From NCBI RefSeq assembly GCF_007994735.1, contig NZ_VOIL01000001.1:620001-684000 (forward strand): a stretch of DNA of 64,000 nucleotides, given 5' to 3'. Positions 51,362-60,940 of the stretch are shown here, piece after piece. Within the stretch, counting starts at the first letter, position 1. Each line of letters opens with the position of its first letter. The position numbers and the translations under genes are program-made. This DNA is from Nesterenkonia populi. GTDB taxonomy: Bacteria > Actinomycetota > Actinomycetes > Actinomycetales > Micrococcaceae. The notes below the pieces were generated by a model. It saw nothing but the letters and a program-made list of their open reading frames with translations, did not search any database and had not been told where the DNA came from.

Positions 51362-52039
51362 ATGGACCTCGACGTACTGCGCCGCGCGCCCCTGTTCGCC
51401 ACAGTCGACGACGACGCTTTCTCCACCCTCACCGACCAGCTCACCGAGGTGGAGCTCTCCCGCGGGAAGTCGATCTTCCACGAGGGCGAGGAGGGCGATG
51501 AGCTGTACTTCATCACCTCCGGCAAGATCAAGCTCGGCCGCGCCACTCCGGACGGGCGGGAGAACCTGCTGGCCGTGCTCGGCCCCGGCGAGATCTTCGG
51601 CGAGATGGCACTGTTCAACCCGGCGCCCCGCACCGCCACCGCCACCGCGGTGTCTGAGACTCGGCTGGCCGGCCTGAAGCACGAGAACCTCAAGAAGGTC
51701 ATCCACCAGGCCCCTGAGGTCTCCGTTCAGCTGCTGCAGGCCCTGGCCCAGCGGCTGACCCGCACCAACGAGTCCTTGGCCGACCTGGTGTTCTCCGATG
51801 TGCCGGGCCGTGTGGCCAAGGCCCTGCTGGACCTCGCAGACCGCTTCGGCCGCCCCGCCCCGGACGGCGTCCTGGTGGCGCATGAGCTCACCCAGGAGGA
51901 ACTGGCCCAGCTGGTCGGCGCCTCCCGTGAGACCGTGAACAAGGCGCTCGCAGAGTTCGTCCAGCGCGGCTGGCTGCGCCTGGAGGCCCGCGCCGTCGTC
52001 ATCCTCGACATTCAGCGCATCCGCCAGCGCTCGCGGTAG
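51362..52039 (+). CDS. glxR: Crp/Fnr-family global regulator (GlxR/Crp type)
   Basis: cAMP-type regulator, 225 residues, the usual length of GlxR. The N-terminal cyclic-nucleotide fold has GKSIFHEGEEGDELYFI and GPGEIFGEMALFNPAPRTATATA (the phosphate-binding cassette), and the C-terminal winged helix contains ELTQEELAQLVGASRETVNKAL. This R-E-T-V recognition helix predicts binding to TGTGA-type sites such as that before acs. Single gene, divergent from marP. Start at ATG 51362, weak ribosome site. Confidence 0.92.
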   Translation: MDLDVLRRAPLFATVDDDAFSTLTDQLTEVELSRGKSIFHEGEEGDELYFITSGKIKLGRATPDGRENLLAVLGPGEIFGEMALFNPAPRTATATAVSETRLAGLKHENLKKVIHQAPEVSVQLLQALAQRLTRTNESLADLVFSDVPGRVAKALLDLADRFGRPAPDGVLVAHELTQEELAQLVGASRETVNKALAEFVQRGWLRLEARAVVILDIQRIRQRSR

Positions 52040-52067
52040 TCCCGGCGCCCCCGAGGCGCAGGTCGCC

Positions 52068-53294
52068 TCAGATTCCTCGCTGGGCCATGTAGAGGTTGAA
52101 GACCTTGGCGAGCGCGGGGTTCACCGTGCAGTCCCATTCGCCGAGGGACTGCACGACGTCGGCACCCATCGTGGTCTTGAACTCTGCCAGGCCGCGGGCA
52201 GGCGAGTCCTTCTCCAGGGAGGGGCTGATCCCGCCGAGCCCGTACCACCGGCACCCGGCCTCCAGCGCCAATTCGATCTGATGCAGCTGCAGCAGCCGCG
52301 GGGCGTACCGCTTCCGCTCCTCGTTCGAGGACGCGCCGTATGCGTAGAAGCCGAGGTCTCCCTGCCGGATATAGACAGCGGCGGCCAGGGGCTTCCCCTC
52401 AAAGTGTGCGCAGAGCACCCGGCACTCGCTCAGCCCCCCCTGGTTCATCGCAGAGTGGAGCCGGCGGAAGTACTCCGCCGGGCGGGGGAGGAAGCCCTGG
52501 TTCTCGGCGGTGGCCCGGTAGAGCTCCTGGAACTCGGCAAGCCGTGCCTCGGCGTCACCGTCCGCGGAGTCCAGGACGGTGAGCTCGGAGCGGGTGGACT
52601 TCCGGGTCTGCCGGCGTGAGGTGGAGTTCATCCGGCCCAGCACCTCATCCACGCTCAGGGGCGGTTCCGTGCCCTCGTCGTTCTTCTTGGTCAGCAGGAT
52701 GCTCGCGGCGAACTGCGGCTGGCCGGCCTCGAAGTCCGTGCTGGGCTCCGGCTCAGCCCACCCGAGGTCCAGCAGCTGCTGACGGGCCCGCAGCATCCGC
52801 GGGTCCTCCTGCACCGGGGCCAGTCCCGCGATGCCCTCCCGGGCGGCGGGCTCCTCAGCCGCCGCGTCGGCGAGGGCCTGGCGCACCTCCGCCGCAGACC
52901 AGCGGCGCACATGGCCGGGCAGGCCCATCCGGATGAGGAAGGCGCCCGCCCCGGCCAGATAGTCAGTCAGTGCAGGCAGGACTTCCGTCAGGGGCGCTTC
53001 GTCCTCGTCCAGGACGGGGCCCTCAGGAATGTAGGCCAGACGCTTGGCGCCCAGCAGCGGGATGCGCCTCGGCACCGGCAGGCGCCGCCCGAGCACCAGC
53101 GCGGCGCCCACCAGCTGCTCCTGCCGGCCGTCGCCGCTGCGGAAGATCCCTACGGAGAACCCTTCCCACTCGGGCTTCACCAACGCCCACTGGGGGTTCT
53201 GCATGAAGCTGGCCCACGGGCGCTCCGAGAGGAACTCCGTGTGCTGCGCGGCGCTGATCGGGTGCAGAGACACAGAGGGAGCAGCAGCGGTCAC
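52068..53294 (-). CDS. FemX/FemAB-family peptidoglycan bridge aminoacyltransferase
   Basis: About 408 residues, a double GNAT-fold enzyme that uses aminoacyl-tRNA to add an amino acid (Gly, Ala or Ser) to the Lys of lipid II. Typical parts: WASFMQNPQWALVKPEW at the start, NSTSRRQTRKS, FYAYGASSNEERKRYAP, GCRWYGLGGISPSL, AEFKTTMGADVV. It follows an ATP-grasp ligase gene by 13 bp in one operon. Together they could make a Gly-(D-)Asp/Glu type bridge, the form known in some Micrococcaceae. Start GTG 53294 or TTG 53300. Confidence 0.85.
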   Translation of the reverse strand: MTAAAPSVSLHPISAAQHTEFLSERPWASFMQNPQWALVKPEWEGFSVGIFRSGDGRQEQLVGAALVLGRRLPVPRRIPLLGAKRLAYIPEGPVLDEDEAPLTEVLPALTDYLAGAGAFLIRMGLPGHVRRWSAAEVRQALADAAAEEPAAREGIAGLAPVQEDPRMLRARQQLLDLGWAEPEPSTDFEAGQPQFAASILLTKKNDEGTEPPLSVDEVLGRMNSTSRRQTRKSTRSELTVLDSADGDAEARLAEFQELYRATAENQGFLPRPAEYFRRLHSAMNQGGLSECRVLCAHFEGKPLAAAVYIRQGDLGFYAYGASSNEERKRYAPRLLQLHQIELALEAGCRWYGLGGISPSLEKDSPARGLAEFKTTMGADVVQSLGEWDCTVNPALAKVFNLYMAQRGI

Positions 53295-53307
53295 AGGCAA
53301 ACCCTGG

Positions 53308-54540
53308 TCACAGGCCCTTGGCCCAGGTGGCCTCGGCGTACTTCTTCCGGTAACGGACTGCGCGGACAGCGGCCCAGGCCCGGCGCTTCAGGCTCCGCTC
53401 GCCCTGAGCGATCATCGGCCTGTGCACCTTCTTCTGCCGGTACATCTGGTCGACGTCGGCGAGGACCTTCGGGTCGTTCGTGTACTTCTTCAGGATGCTG
53501 CGCGGCACCAGGGTGTAGAGCCGCCGCTCCTCCACGAACACGCACTCGGAGGGCTGCCGTCCGCGGATCAGGTCCTCCACCAGGTAGCCCGCCAGGTTGT
53601 GGCCCTGTGCGGTGGCGTGGTCGCTGGAGCGGCCCTGACGAATATTCACCTCGAGGATCTTGAAGCTGCCGTCCCGCTCGTCCCACTTCAGGTCGAAGTT
53701 TGCCAGCCCCGTGTAGCCGATCTCCTCCAGGAAGCTCTTCATCAGAGTCATCGCATCACGGTCGTACCGGGAGATGACGGAGGCGAAGTTCCCGATGGCG
53801 GTCGGCTCGTGCTCCTGCAGCACCACCTGGGCGAGGTTCACGAACTCAGCCTTGCCGGAGGTGTGCAGGTACAGGTCCGACTCGTACAGGGACGTGTCCC
53901 CGCCGGGAATGAAGTCCTGGATGATGATCGGGGCCCGGTACCCGGAGGCCTCGATCTTCTCCACGACCGCGGCCAGCTCCTCATGCGAGGAGACTCGGTA
54001 GACCTTCTCCTGGCCCTCGAATGCGGTCCGGTTGTACTGGACCGGGTCCGAAGGCTTCACGATCACGGGGAAGTCCGAGATCTCCGCAGTCAGCGGCTCG
54101 CCCACCGAGTGGAAATGAGTCTCCGGGATCGGCAGCCCGTGCTTCTGGGCGAACGGGTAGAAGAGCTCCTTCCACTGCAGCGTGTCCAGCAGCTCCATGC
54201 TCGGACAGTTGAACCGGTAGTGCGGGCTCAGGCTCTCCGCGTTCTCGATGATGAGGCGCACATAGTGGTCGCTGGTTCCCACCAGCAGCAGCGGGTCGGC
54301 GTCCTCGTGCGCTGCGGCGAACTCCAGCAGGGCCGGGAGGAACACCTCAGCGTCGTCGAGGCTGTCCACCAGGGTGGTGGAGGCGATGATCGAGGAGTAC
54401 CCGGTGAAGCCCAGGTTCACCTTGCCGATGACGTGCGGCCTGATTCCGAAGCCCTCGTAGAAGGCCGTGGCCATGTGGTAGGCGTTGAGGTCCGTCCCGA
54501 TGATGACCGGGGTGAACTCCGGGGAGCTCTTAGGAGACAT
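53308..54540 (-). CDS. ATP-grasp ligase, probable peptidoglycan bridge (D-aspartate ligase-like) enzyme 2
   Basis: 410 residues, a paralogue of the product of 48695-49930 (shared VGEPLTAEISDFPVIVKPS, YTGLANFDLKWDERDGSFKI, EVNIRQGRSS). ATP-grasp core complete, with D, E and N metal ligands. Differences lie in the ATP-lid region (YNRTAFEGQEKVYRV instead of WWQHHTQIRGHQKVYRL), so the two probably act on different substrates or steps. The start ATG 54540 overlaps the ridA stop by 11 bp. The gene is followed by femX, which supports a role in the cross-bridge. Confidence 0.7.
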   Translation of the reverse strand: MSPKSSPEFTPVIIGTDLNAYHMATAFYEGFGIRPHVIGKVNLGFTGYSSIIASTTLVDSLDDAEVFLPALLEFAAAHEDADPLLLVGTSDHYVRLIIENAESLSPHYRFNCPSMELLDTLQWKELFYPFAQKHGLPIPETHFHSVGEPLTAEISDFPVIVKPSDPVQYNRTAFEGQEKVYRVSSHEELAAVVEKIEASGYRAPIIIQDFIPGGDTSLYESDLYLHTSGKAEFVNLAQVVLQEHEPTAIGNFASVISRYDRDAMTLMKSFLEEIGYTGLANFDLKWDERDGSFKILEVNIRQGRSSDHATAQGHNLAGYLVEDLIRGRQPSECVFVEERRLYTLVPRSILKKYTNDPKVLADVDQMYRQKKVHRPMIAQGERSLKRRAWAAVRAVRYRKKYAEATWAKGL

Positions 54541-54991
54541 GGGCGATGGCGTCCACTTCCACCGGGGTGTCCAGCGGCAGCACCGGCGCCGCCACCGCGC
54601 TGCGGGCGTGCTGCCCGGCGTCGGCGAAGGCGTGGCCCAGCAGCTCCGAAGCACCATTGATCACTCCCGGCTGGCCGGTGAACTCCGGGGCGGAGGCGAC
54701 GAACCCGCCGACCTTCGCGATCCGGGTGATCCGGTCCAGGTCCCCCACCGCATGCTTCAGCGCGGCAATGATGTTGATGCCGCACTGGCGGGCCAGCTCG
54801 TAGGCCTGCTCAGCACTGACCCCCGCGCCGACCTTCCCGGCGGCGGGAAGCCTGCCCTCCACCAGCGGCAGCTGCCCGGAGACGTAGACGACGCCGTCCA
54901 CGACGACGGCGGGCTGGTAGGCAGCCACCGGGGGGACCACTTCAGGCACGGTGATGCCCAGCTCAGCCAGGCGCTCCTCGACTCGTGACAT
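54530..54991 (-). CDS. RidA-family deaminase-like protein
   Basis: 153 residues of the YjgF/RidA family, longer form (YjgH/TdcF-like ends with DTPVEVDAIAHV). Contains YVSGQLPLVEGRLPAAGKVG and ARSAVAAPVLPLDTPVEVD, where Arg and Glu line the pocket. RidA proteins hydrolyse reactive enamine/imine intermediates from PLP enzymes; this subgroup's substrate is uncertain. Middle gene of the operon between DUF4177 and the ATP-grasp ligase. Confidence 0.85.
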   Translation of the reverse strand: MSRVEERLAELGITVPEVVPPVAAYQPAVVVDGVVYVSGQLPLVEGRLPAAGKVGAGVSAEQAYELARQCGINIIAALKHAVGDLDRITRIAKVGGFVASAPEFTGQPGVINGASELLGHAFADAGQHARSAVAAPVLPLDTPVEVDAIAHVS

Positions 54992-55007
54992 CGTCTTCCG
55001 GCGCCCT

Positions 55008-55172
55008 CTACTGCCGAGGCCGCTTCAGGTAGGCGACCGGAGCGTTGCCCTCCGGGCCCGGAAGCACGGTGACGAGCTCCCAGCCGTCCTCGCCCCACTG
55101 GTCGAGGATGCCCTTGGTGTTGTGGATGATGAGCGGAATGGTGGCGTATTCCCACGTGGTCTGTTCAGCCAT
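55008..55172 (-). CDS. Small DUF4177-like protein
   Basis: 54 residues beginning MAEQTTWEYATIPLIIHNTK and ending in the WGEDGWELVTVLPG motif typical of DUF4177. It lies between aroQ (9 bp) and ridA (16 bp) in the same direction. The family has no known activity; it forms small beta-alpha folds. Confidence 0.78.
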   Translation of the reverse strand: MAEQTTWEYATIPLIIHNTKGILDQWGEDGWELVTVLPGPEGNAPVAYLKRPRQ

Positions 55173-55181
55173 GGGGCCAGC

Positions 55182-55622
55182 TTACAAGCTGAGGAGGGCT
55201 GCGAGGTGGTCCACCGCGTACTGGTAGCCGGCCGGGCCTGCCCCGGCGATGACCGCGTTCGCCGCCGGGGAGACGTAGGAGTGCCTCCGGAACGGCTCGC
55301 GGGCGTGCACGTTGGACAGGTGCACCTCCACCACGGGCAGGCCGACGGCCTTGAGCGCGTCATGGATCGCCGCGGAGGTGTGCGTGTAGGCGGCCGGGTT
55401 GATGACGATGCCGGCGGCGGTGCCTGCTGCGGCCTGGATCGCATCGATCAGCTCGCCCTCGTGGTTGGACTGGACGAAGTCGGCCTCCAGCCCGTAGGAC
55501 GCGGCCGTGCGCCGGCACAGCTCGTTGATGTCCTCCAGGGTCGCGGAGCCGTAGATCTCCGGCTCCCGGGTCCCCAGGAGGTTCAGGTTCGGACCGTGCA
55601 CGATCAGCAGACGCTCAGCCAT
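55182..55622 (-). CDS. aroQ: 3-dehydroquinate dehydratase, type II
   Basis: Third step of the shikimate pathway, 146 residues. [18 protein letters not shown] holds the Asn, Arg and Tyr of the active site; [20 protein letters not shown] (catalytic His) and [14 protein letters not shown] complete it. ATG 55622. It probably heads the operon aroQ-DUF4177-ridA-ligase-femX; acs lies 34 bp upstream on the same strand and could be part of the transcript. Confidence 0.94.
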   Translation of the reverse strand: MAERLLIVHGPNLNLLGTREPEIYGSATLEDINELCRRTAASYGLEADFVQSNHEGELIDAIQAAAGTAAGIVINPAAYTHTSAAIHDALKAVGLPVVEVHLSNVHAREPFRRHSYVSPAANAVIAGAGPAGYQYAVDHLAALLSL

Positions 55623-55656
55623 ACGCGCAGTCTATGCGTGAGCAGCTGTCGCCGCC

Positions 55657-57660
55657 CTACTCTGCGTGCTTGGTGCGCATGTCCTCGGCGATCTGGATCA
55701 TCACGGAGGGGTCGGAGAGCGTGGAGGCGTCCCCGACGTCATCACCGTTGGCGACGTTCTTCAGCAGCCGTCGCATGATCTTCCCGGAGCGGGTCTTCGG
55801 AAGCTCCGGGACCACCAGCACGTTCCGCGGCTTGGCGATGGGTCCGATGTCTGCCCGGACGTGCTCGCGCAGCTGGGCCTCCATGGCTTCCGGGTCGGCC
55901 TGCTCCGACTCGGCGTTGAGGATGACGAACGCGACGACGGCCTCACCGGTGGTGGCGTCCTTCGCGCCGACCACCGCCGCCTCGGCGACCTGCTCGTGGG
56001 CCACCAGAGAGGACTCGATCTCCGTGGTGGAGAGCCGGTGGCCCGAGACGTTCATGACGTCGTCCACGCGGCCCAGGATCCAGATGTCCCCGTCCTCGTC
56101 GTACCGGGCGCCGTCGCCGGCGAAGTACAGGTCTGTGCCGAACCGGGACCAGTAGGTGTCCCGGTACCGCTCCGGGTCGCGCCAGATGCCGCGCAGCATG
56201 GCCGGCCACGGCTGCTTGATGACCAGGAACCCGGACTCGCCCCTGCCCACAGGCTCACCCATCTCGTCGACGATGCCGATGTCGATGCCGGGCACGGGCT
56301 TCTGCGCGGAGCCGGGCTTGGTGTGGGTGACCCCGGGCATCGGAGCGATCATGTGCCCTCCGGTCTCAGTCTGCCACCAGGTGTCCACGATGGGTGCTGG
56401 CTCATCCTTGGGGGGACGGCCGGGGCCGCTGCTCGCGCCGATGACTTCCCGGAACCACAGCCAGGCCTCCGGGTTGATCGCCTCGCCCACCGTGCCGAGC
56501 ACTCGGAGGGACGAGAGGTCGTACTCCTCGGGGATCTCGCGGCCCCACTTCATGCAGGTCCGGATGAGGGTGGGGGCGGTGTAGAGCTGGGTGACCCCGT
56601 ACTTGGCGACCATCTCCCAGAGCCGGCCCTTGTGCGGGGTGTCCGGGGTGCCTTCGTAGATGACCTGGGTGGCGCCGTTGGCCAGCGGCCCGTAGACCAG
56701 GTAGCTGTGCCCGGTGATCCAGCCGACGTCGGCGGTGCACCAGTACACGTCGGTCTCCGGGCGCAGGTCGAAGCTGTCGCGGGCGGTGACCGCGGTCTGG
56801 GTCAGGTAGCCGCCGGTGGTGTGAAGGATGCCCTTGGGCTTGCCCGTGGTGCCGGAGGTGTAGAGGATGAACAGCGGGTGCTCCGAATCGTGCGCGGCGT
56901 AGGCGTGCTCAGCGGAGCGGTCCGGCACGACGTCGTGCCACCACAGGTCCCGTCCTTCCGTGAAGGAAACGTCCTCGCCGTTGCGGCGGACCACCAGGAC
57001 ATGCTCCACCGTGTGGCCCGGCTCGGCCAGCGCCTCGTCCACGTTGGGCTTCAGCAGCGAGGGCTTCCCGCGTCGGTAGGAGCCGTCCGCGGTGATGATC
57101 AGCTTCGCCTCGGCGTCGTCCGCGCGAGAGCGCAGCGCGTCCGAGCTGAACCCGCCGAAGACCACCGAGTGCAGGGCGCCGATCCGTGCGCAGGCCAGCA
57201 TGCTGATCACCGTCTCCGGGATCATCGGCATGTAGATCGCCACCCTGTCCCCCTTGGAGACTCCGAGGGACTCGAACGCGTTGGCGGCGCGGGCGACCTC
57301 CTCGGCCAGCTCCGCGTAGGTGATCCGGCGGGAATCGCCCGGCTCGCCCTCGAACAGCAGGGCGGCGCGCTCGCCGTGGCCCGCCTCCACATGCCGGTCC
57401 ACACAGTTGTAGGCGGCGTTGAGCTGCCCGCCCACGAACCATTTCGCGAAGGGGGCGTCCGACCAGTCGAGGACCTCGCCGAAGTCGGTGTCCCAGCTGA
57501 GCGTTCCGCGTGCCTGCTCGGCCCAGTAGGCGAGCCGGTCTGCCCCGGCGGCCTCGTAGCGGCCAGCATCTGCCACCGCGGCGGCGGCGAAGCGTGCGCC
57601 CGGGGGGAAGGGGCCGGTCTGCTCATGCTGGACGGTGCCGGGTGCTGCGGTGCTGCTCAT
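55657..57660 (-). CDS. acs: Acetyl-CoA synthetase
   Basis: Activates acetate to acetyl-CoA through acetyl-AMP. 667 residues, with [13 protein letters not shown] (P-loop), [10 protein letters not shown] (acetyl pocket), [16 protein letters not shown] and the C-terminal [10 protein letters not shown], whose Lys is controlled by acetylation; the Sir2 protein in this window is a candidate deacetylase. A Crp/GlxR-type box lies 22 bp before the ATG. CTGTGAGGAG upstream offers a ribosome site. Confidence 0.95.
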   Translation of the reverse strand: MSSTAAPGTVQHEQTGPFPPGARFAAAAVADAGRYEAAGADRLAYWAEQARGTLSWDTDFGEVLDWSDAPFAKWFVGGQLNAAYNCVDRHVEAGHGERAALLFEGEPGDSRRITYAELAEEVARAANAFESLGVSKGDRVAIYMPMIPETVISMLACARIGALHSVVFGGFSSDALRSRADDAEAKLIITADGSYRRGKPSLLKPNVDEALAEPGHTVEHVLVVRRNGEDVSFTEGRDLWWHDVVPDRSAEHAYAAHDSEHPLFILYTSGTTGKPKGILHTTGGYLTQTAVTARDSFDLRPETDVYWCTADVGWITGHSYLVYGPLANGATQVIYEGTPDTPHKGRLWEMVAKYGVTQLYTAPTLIRTCMKWGREIPEEYDLSSLRVLGTVGEAINPEAWLWFREVIGASSGPGRPPKDEPAPIVDTWWQTETGGHMIAPMPGVTHTKPGSAQKPVPGIDIGIVDEMGEPVGRGESGFLVIKQPWPAMLRGIWRDPERYRDTYWSRFGTDLYFAGDGARYDEDGDIWILGRVDDVMNVSGHRLSTTEIESSLVAHEQVAEAAVVGAKDATTGEAVVAFVILNAESEQADPEAMEAQLREHVRADIGPIAKPRNVLVVPELPKTRSGKIMRRLLKNVANGDDVGDASTLSDPSVMIQIAEDMRTKHAE

Positions 57661-57682
57661 ACGTGTCTCCTCACAGATGGTC

Positions 57683-57698
57683 TGTGGTCTGCATCACA
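57683..57698. promoter_or_regulatory. Crp/GlxR-type binding site upstream of acs
   Basis: TGTGATGCAGACCACA (minus strand) fits TGTGA-N6-TCACA with one mismatch. The site lies 22-38 bp before the acs start, so it may repress, or activate from a start close to the gene. The regulator would be the Crp protein encoded at 51362. Confidence 0.6.
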
Positions 57699-57773
57699 GA
57701 TACTACGTGTGGGCGTGTGTGCTGTGAAGTCCGCATGTCAGAACCGGGTCAGCCCCTCTTCTAGGATGGGCGG

Positions 57774-58556
57774 ATGCCTGAGGAGACGCTGCTGGGAAAG
57801 AAGCGCCGTGTGCGGAAGATCAGCCGTGTGCTCGGCGAGGCATACCCCTACGCCGTCGCGGAGCTCGACTTCGAGAACGCCTTCGAGCTGCTCGTCGCCA
57901 CCGTCCTCTCCGCCCAGACCACCGACGTCCGGGTCAACTCCGTCACCCCGCGCCTCTTCGCGAAGTACCCGGACGCCTCTGCGATGGCGGCCGCCCGGGA
58001 GGAGGAGCTGGCGGAGATCATCAGGCCCACCGGCTTCTACAACTCGAAGACCAAAGCTCTCCTCGGCCTCTCCGGCGCTCTCGTCGAGGAGCACGACGGC
58101 GAGGTGCCCAGCACCATGGCTGAGCTGGTCAGGCTGCCCGGCGTGGGCCGGAAGACCGCGTTCGTGGTGCTCGGCAACGCCTTCGGCCAGCCCGGCCTCA
58201 CCGTCGACACCCACTTCGGCCGGCTCGCCCGCCGGCTCGGAATGACCGAGGAGACCGATCCGGTCAAGGTGGAGAGGGCCGTCGGCGCTCTCTTCGAGCC
58301 GAAGGACTGGACCGACCTCTCCCACCGGCTGATCTACCACGGCCGCCGCGTCTGCCACTCCCGCAGGCCCGCATGCGGCGCCTGTCCCATCGCCGCATGG
58401 TGCCCCAGCCGCGGTGCCGGGGAGACTGATCCGGTCGAGGCCGAGAAGCTGCTGGCCTATGAGCTCAAGCCCGGCCGCGAAGAGCTCCTCGAGAAGCTCC
58501 GCGCCGGCTATACGCGCCGCCAGCTTCAGGCAGAGGGGCACCCCCTGAGCGCATAG
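57774..58556 (+). CDS. nth: Endonuclease III
   Basis: Base-excision repair glycosylase/AP lyase for oxidised pyrimidines, 260 residues. Helix-hairpin-helix LPGVGRKTA with the catalytic Lys, VDTHFGRLARRL with the catalytic Asp, and the 4Fe-4S loop C-x6-C-x2-C-x5-C (VCHSRRPACGACPIAAWC). A C-terminal extension of about 40 residues beyond E. coli Nth is usual in actinobacteria. ATG 57774. It precedes the Tad locus, a neighbour often seen with ssd in this phylum. Confidence 0.95.
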   Translation: MPEETLLGKKRRVRKISRVLGEAYPYAVAELDFENAFELLVATVLSAQTTDVRVNSVTPRLFAKYPDASAMAAAREEELAEIIRPTGFYNSKTKALLGLSGALVEEHDGEVPSTMAELVRLPGVGRKTAFVVLGNAFGQPGLTVDTHFGRLARRLGMTEETDPVKVERAVGALFEPKDWTDLSHRLIYHGRRVCHSRRPACGACPIAAWCPSRGAGETDPVEAEKLLAYELKPGREELLEKLRAGYTRRQLQAEGHPLSA

Positions 58557-58687
58557 TGCCGCGGGCCCGGCCGGCGGCGAGCTCGGTCTTGCACAGCACC
58601 GGGCGGGGCGAGCGTGACGCTCCGACGGGCCCACAGATGGGGTTCGAGGCCGGGTCAGCGGGTCTGTGCCGAACGAGGCTGGCCCGC

Positions 58688-59773
58688 ATGCGATCTGAGC
58701 CTGAGGAGCCACGGCTGCTGCTCGTCACCGAGGATGAGCAGCTGCGCGACGATATTGCCCTGATCGCCGCCGTCGTCGGTGCCCGGCTGGACGTCCGGGC
58801 CGGGTGGCGGGACACGGACCCGAGCACCACGGGGGAGTGGGCGGCTCTGCTGTGCGGCCCGGACGCCCCGCCCCCGCGCGGGCTCGGGCAGACGCTGCTG
58901 GTCGGCCGTGAGGCTGAGGCTCTCTGGGCGGCGGCCGCGCTGGCGCCGCAGGCCGCCCCGGTGCCGCTGCCTGCCGGGGAGGCCTGGCTGAGCGAGCACC
59001 TCTCGGCGAAGGTCCTCAACCGGGCTGAAGGCAGCGTGGTCGCCGTCGCCGGAGCTGTCGGCGGGGCGGGAGCCACCACTGCTGCGTACCTGCTGGCCGC
59101 TGAGGCCGCCGTGCGGGGCGACCGCGTGCTGCTGCTGGACGCTGAGGCGGGGGCCGGCAGCGGGCTGCATCACCTGCTTGAGCACGCCCGCGCTGGCGGC
59201 GGAGTGCGGGGTGAGGGGCTTGAGCTGCCGCAGCTGATCGCCACGGAGGGCGAGGTCTCCTCCGCACATCTCACCCGTGCCGTGCCCGTGGTGGACGGCG
59301 TCCACCTGCTGACCGGCGGGCCTGAGACAGATGCTGCCCAGCTGCGGGCCAGACTGGAAACCATCCTCCGGGCGGGCGCCCGTGCGTTCGACCTGGTGGT
59401 GCTTGACCTCGGCCGGGCGGCCCTCTGGACGTCCGTCGCCGAGCAGGCGGACCATCTGCTCGTGGTCACCCGCCCCACCCCGCGCGCCGCGGCGGCGGCC
59501 GGGCAGATCCTCGACGCCGCCCCGGGGCAGCCCGCCGCGGTCATGGCCAACGGCAGGCCCGCGCCCGGCTGGGGCCTGGGCGAGCTGGAGCAGGCGCTGG
59601 GCGCTGAGGTCGCCGCGGACCTCGCTGAGCAGCGGTGGATGCGTGCCGCCGACGACCCTTCCGCGGCCTATGAGCTGCTGCGGGCCGCACACGGCGCTCG
59701 GCTGATCGGGGGACTGCTGGAACGGCTGGCCGGAGACTTCGACCACCAGCACCGGGCGGTGCCGCGTGTCTGA
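58688..59773 (+). CDS. Septum site-determining / CpaE-like protein (Ssd) of the Tad locus
   Basis: 361 residues with an N-terminal receiver-like part and a MinD/CpaE-like ATPase fold from about residue 112 (VVAVAGAVGGAGATTAAYLL). The deviant Walker A (GGAGATT, no Lys) is the normal state of the actinobacterial Ssd subgroup, which is linked to cell division and to localisation of Tad pili. ATG 58688 has GAGG eight bases upstream; a longer open frame from 58556 lacks such a signal. It overlaps tadA by eight bases. Confidence 0.78.
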   Translation: MRSEPEEPRLLLVTEDEQLRDDIALIAAVVGARLDVRAGWRDTDPSTTGEWAALLCGPDAPPPRGLGQTLLVGREAEALWAAAALAPQAAPVPLPAGEAWLSEHLSAKVLNRAEGSVVAVAGAVGGAGATTAAYLLAAEAAVRGDRVLLLDAEAGAGSGLHHLLEHARAGGGVRGEGLELPQLIATEGEVSSAHLTRAVPVVDGVHLLTGGPETDAAQLRARLETILRAGARAFDLVVLDLGRAALWTSVAEQADHLLVVTRPTPRAAAAAGQILDAAPGQPAAVMANGRPAPGWGLGELEQALGAEVAADLAEQRWMRAADDPSAAYELLRAAHGARLIGGLLERLAGDFDHQHRAVPRV

Positions 59774-60935
59774 GAGTGCCCAGGAGCAGGCTCTGATCAG
59801 CCCGGACCGGATGGATGCTCTCCGGGAGCAGCTGACCTCCACCTCCGAGCCGGTCACCGCCTCCCGCATCGCTGAGGCCGTCCGGGCCCAGGGGATGGCG
59901 CTGAGCTCCGGGACCGCCCAGCAGCTGGTCCGCACCCTCCGCGACGAGCTTGTCGGCCTGGGCCCGCTCCAGCAGTTCGCCGACCAGCCCGGGGTCACCG
60001 ACGTGGTCCTGGACGGCCACGGGATGATCTGGACCGACGGGGCAGCAGGGCTGCGCAGCACCGGGGTGCAGGTGGGCTCCGAGAATCAGGCGCGCGCCCT
60101 GGCGCGGAGGCTCATCAGCGTTTCCGGCGGGCGGCTGGACGAAGGCCGCCCCTGCGCGGACGGCCGCATCGGGAACTGCCGCATCCACGCCGTCATCCCG
60201 CCCATCGCCGTCGAAGGAACCATGATCTCGGTGCGTGTGGCGCGCAGCCGCACCGTCGCCCTGGAGGACCTCGCCGGGCAGTGGAACAGCGCCGAGGAGT
60301 GGCTGCGGGCGATCCGCCGGATCATCAGCGCACGCATGAACCTGCTCGTCTCCGGGGCCACCGGCTCCGGCAAGACCTCACTGCTGGCGGCGATGCTCGG
60401 CGAGGTGCCGGCCGAGGAGCGGATCATCATCGTTGAGGACACCACGGAGATCCAGGCTGCTCACCCGCACGTGATCCACCTGCAGGGCCGCGTCGGCAAC
60501 GTGGAGGGCGCCGGCGGTGTGGACATGGGACAGCTGGTCCGCCAGACCCTCCGCATGCGGCCGGATCGGCTGATCGTCGGCGAATGCCGGGGCGCGGAGC
60601 TGCGGGACTTCCTCACCGCCATGAACACCGGCCACGCCGGGGCTCTCGGCACCGTCCACGCGAACTCGCCCGACGCCGTCCCTGCCCGCCTGGCAGCGAT
60701 GGGCGCGCTCGCCGGGCTCACCCCGGACACCGTCCGCATCCAGGCCGCCGTCGCCCTCCATGCCGTGGTCCACGTAGAGCGACGGCACGGCCAGCGGATG
60801 CCGGTGAAGCTCTCCCTGGTGACCTACGCCGACGACCGCCTCACGATGGTGCCCGCGCTCACCACCACCGGCGACGGCGCTGAGCGCGGTCCCGGCTGGG
60901 AGCAGCTCTGGACTGACGAAGAGGCCCCGCTCTGA
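59766..60935 (+). CDS. tadA: TadA/CpaF secretion ATPase
   Basis: Motor of the Tad (type IVc) pilus machine, 389 residues. Walker A GATGSGKTS, Asp box IIVEDTTEIQ, Walker B LIVGECRGAELRDFL, His box NTGHAGALGTVHANSP. The N-terminal part (GPLQQFADQPGVTDVVLDGH) is typical for CpaF. GTG 59766 lies inside the end of ssd. The operon continues with tadB and tadC. Confidence 0.9.
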   Translation: MSESAQEQALISPDRMDALREQLTSTSEPVTASRIAEAVRAQGMALSSGTAQQLVRTLRDELVGLGPLQQFADQPGVTDVVLDGHGMIWTDGAAGLRSTGVQVGSENQARALARRLISVSGGRLDEGRPCADGRIGNCRIHAVIPPIAVEGTMISVRVARSRTVALEDLAGQWNSAEEWLRAIRRIISARMNLLVSGATGSGKTSLLAAMLGEVPAEERIIIVEDTTEIQAAHPHVIHLQGRVGNVEGAGGVDMGQLVRQTLRMRPDRLIVGECRGAELRDFLTAMNTGHAGALGTVHANSPDAVPARLAAMGALAGLTPDTVRIQAAVALHAVVHVERRHGQRMPVKLSLVTYADDRLTMVPALTTTGDGAERGPGWEQLWTDEEAPL

Positions 60936-60940
60936 GCGCC

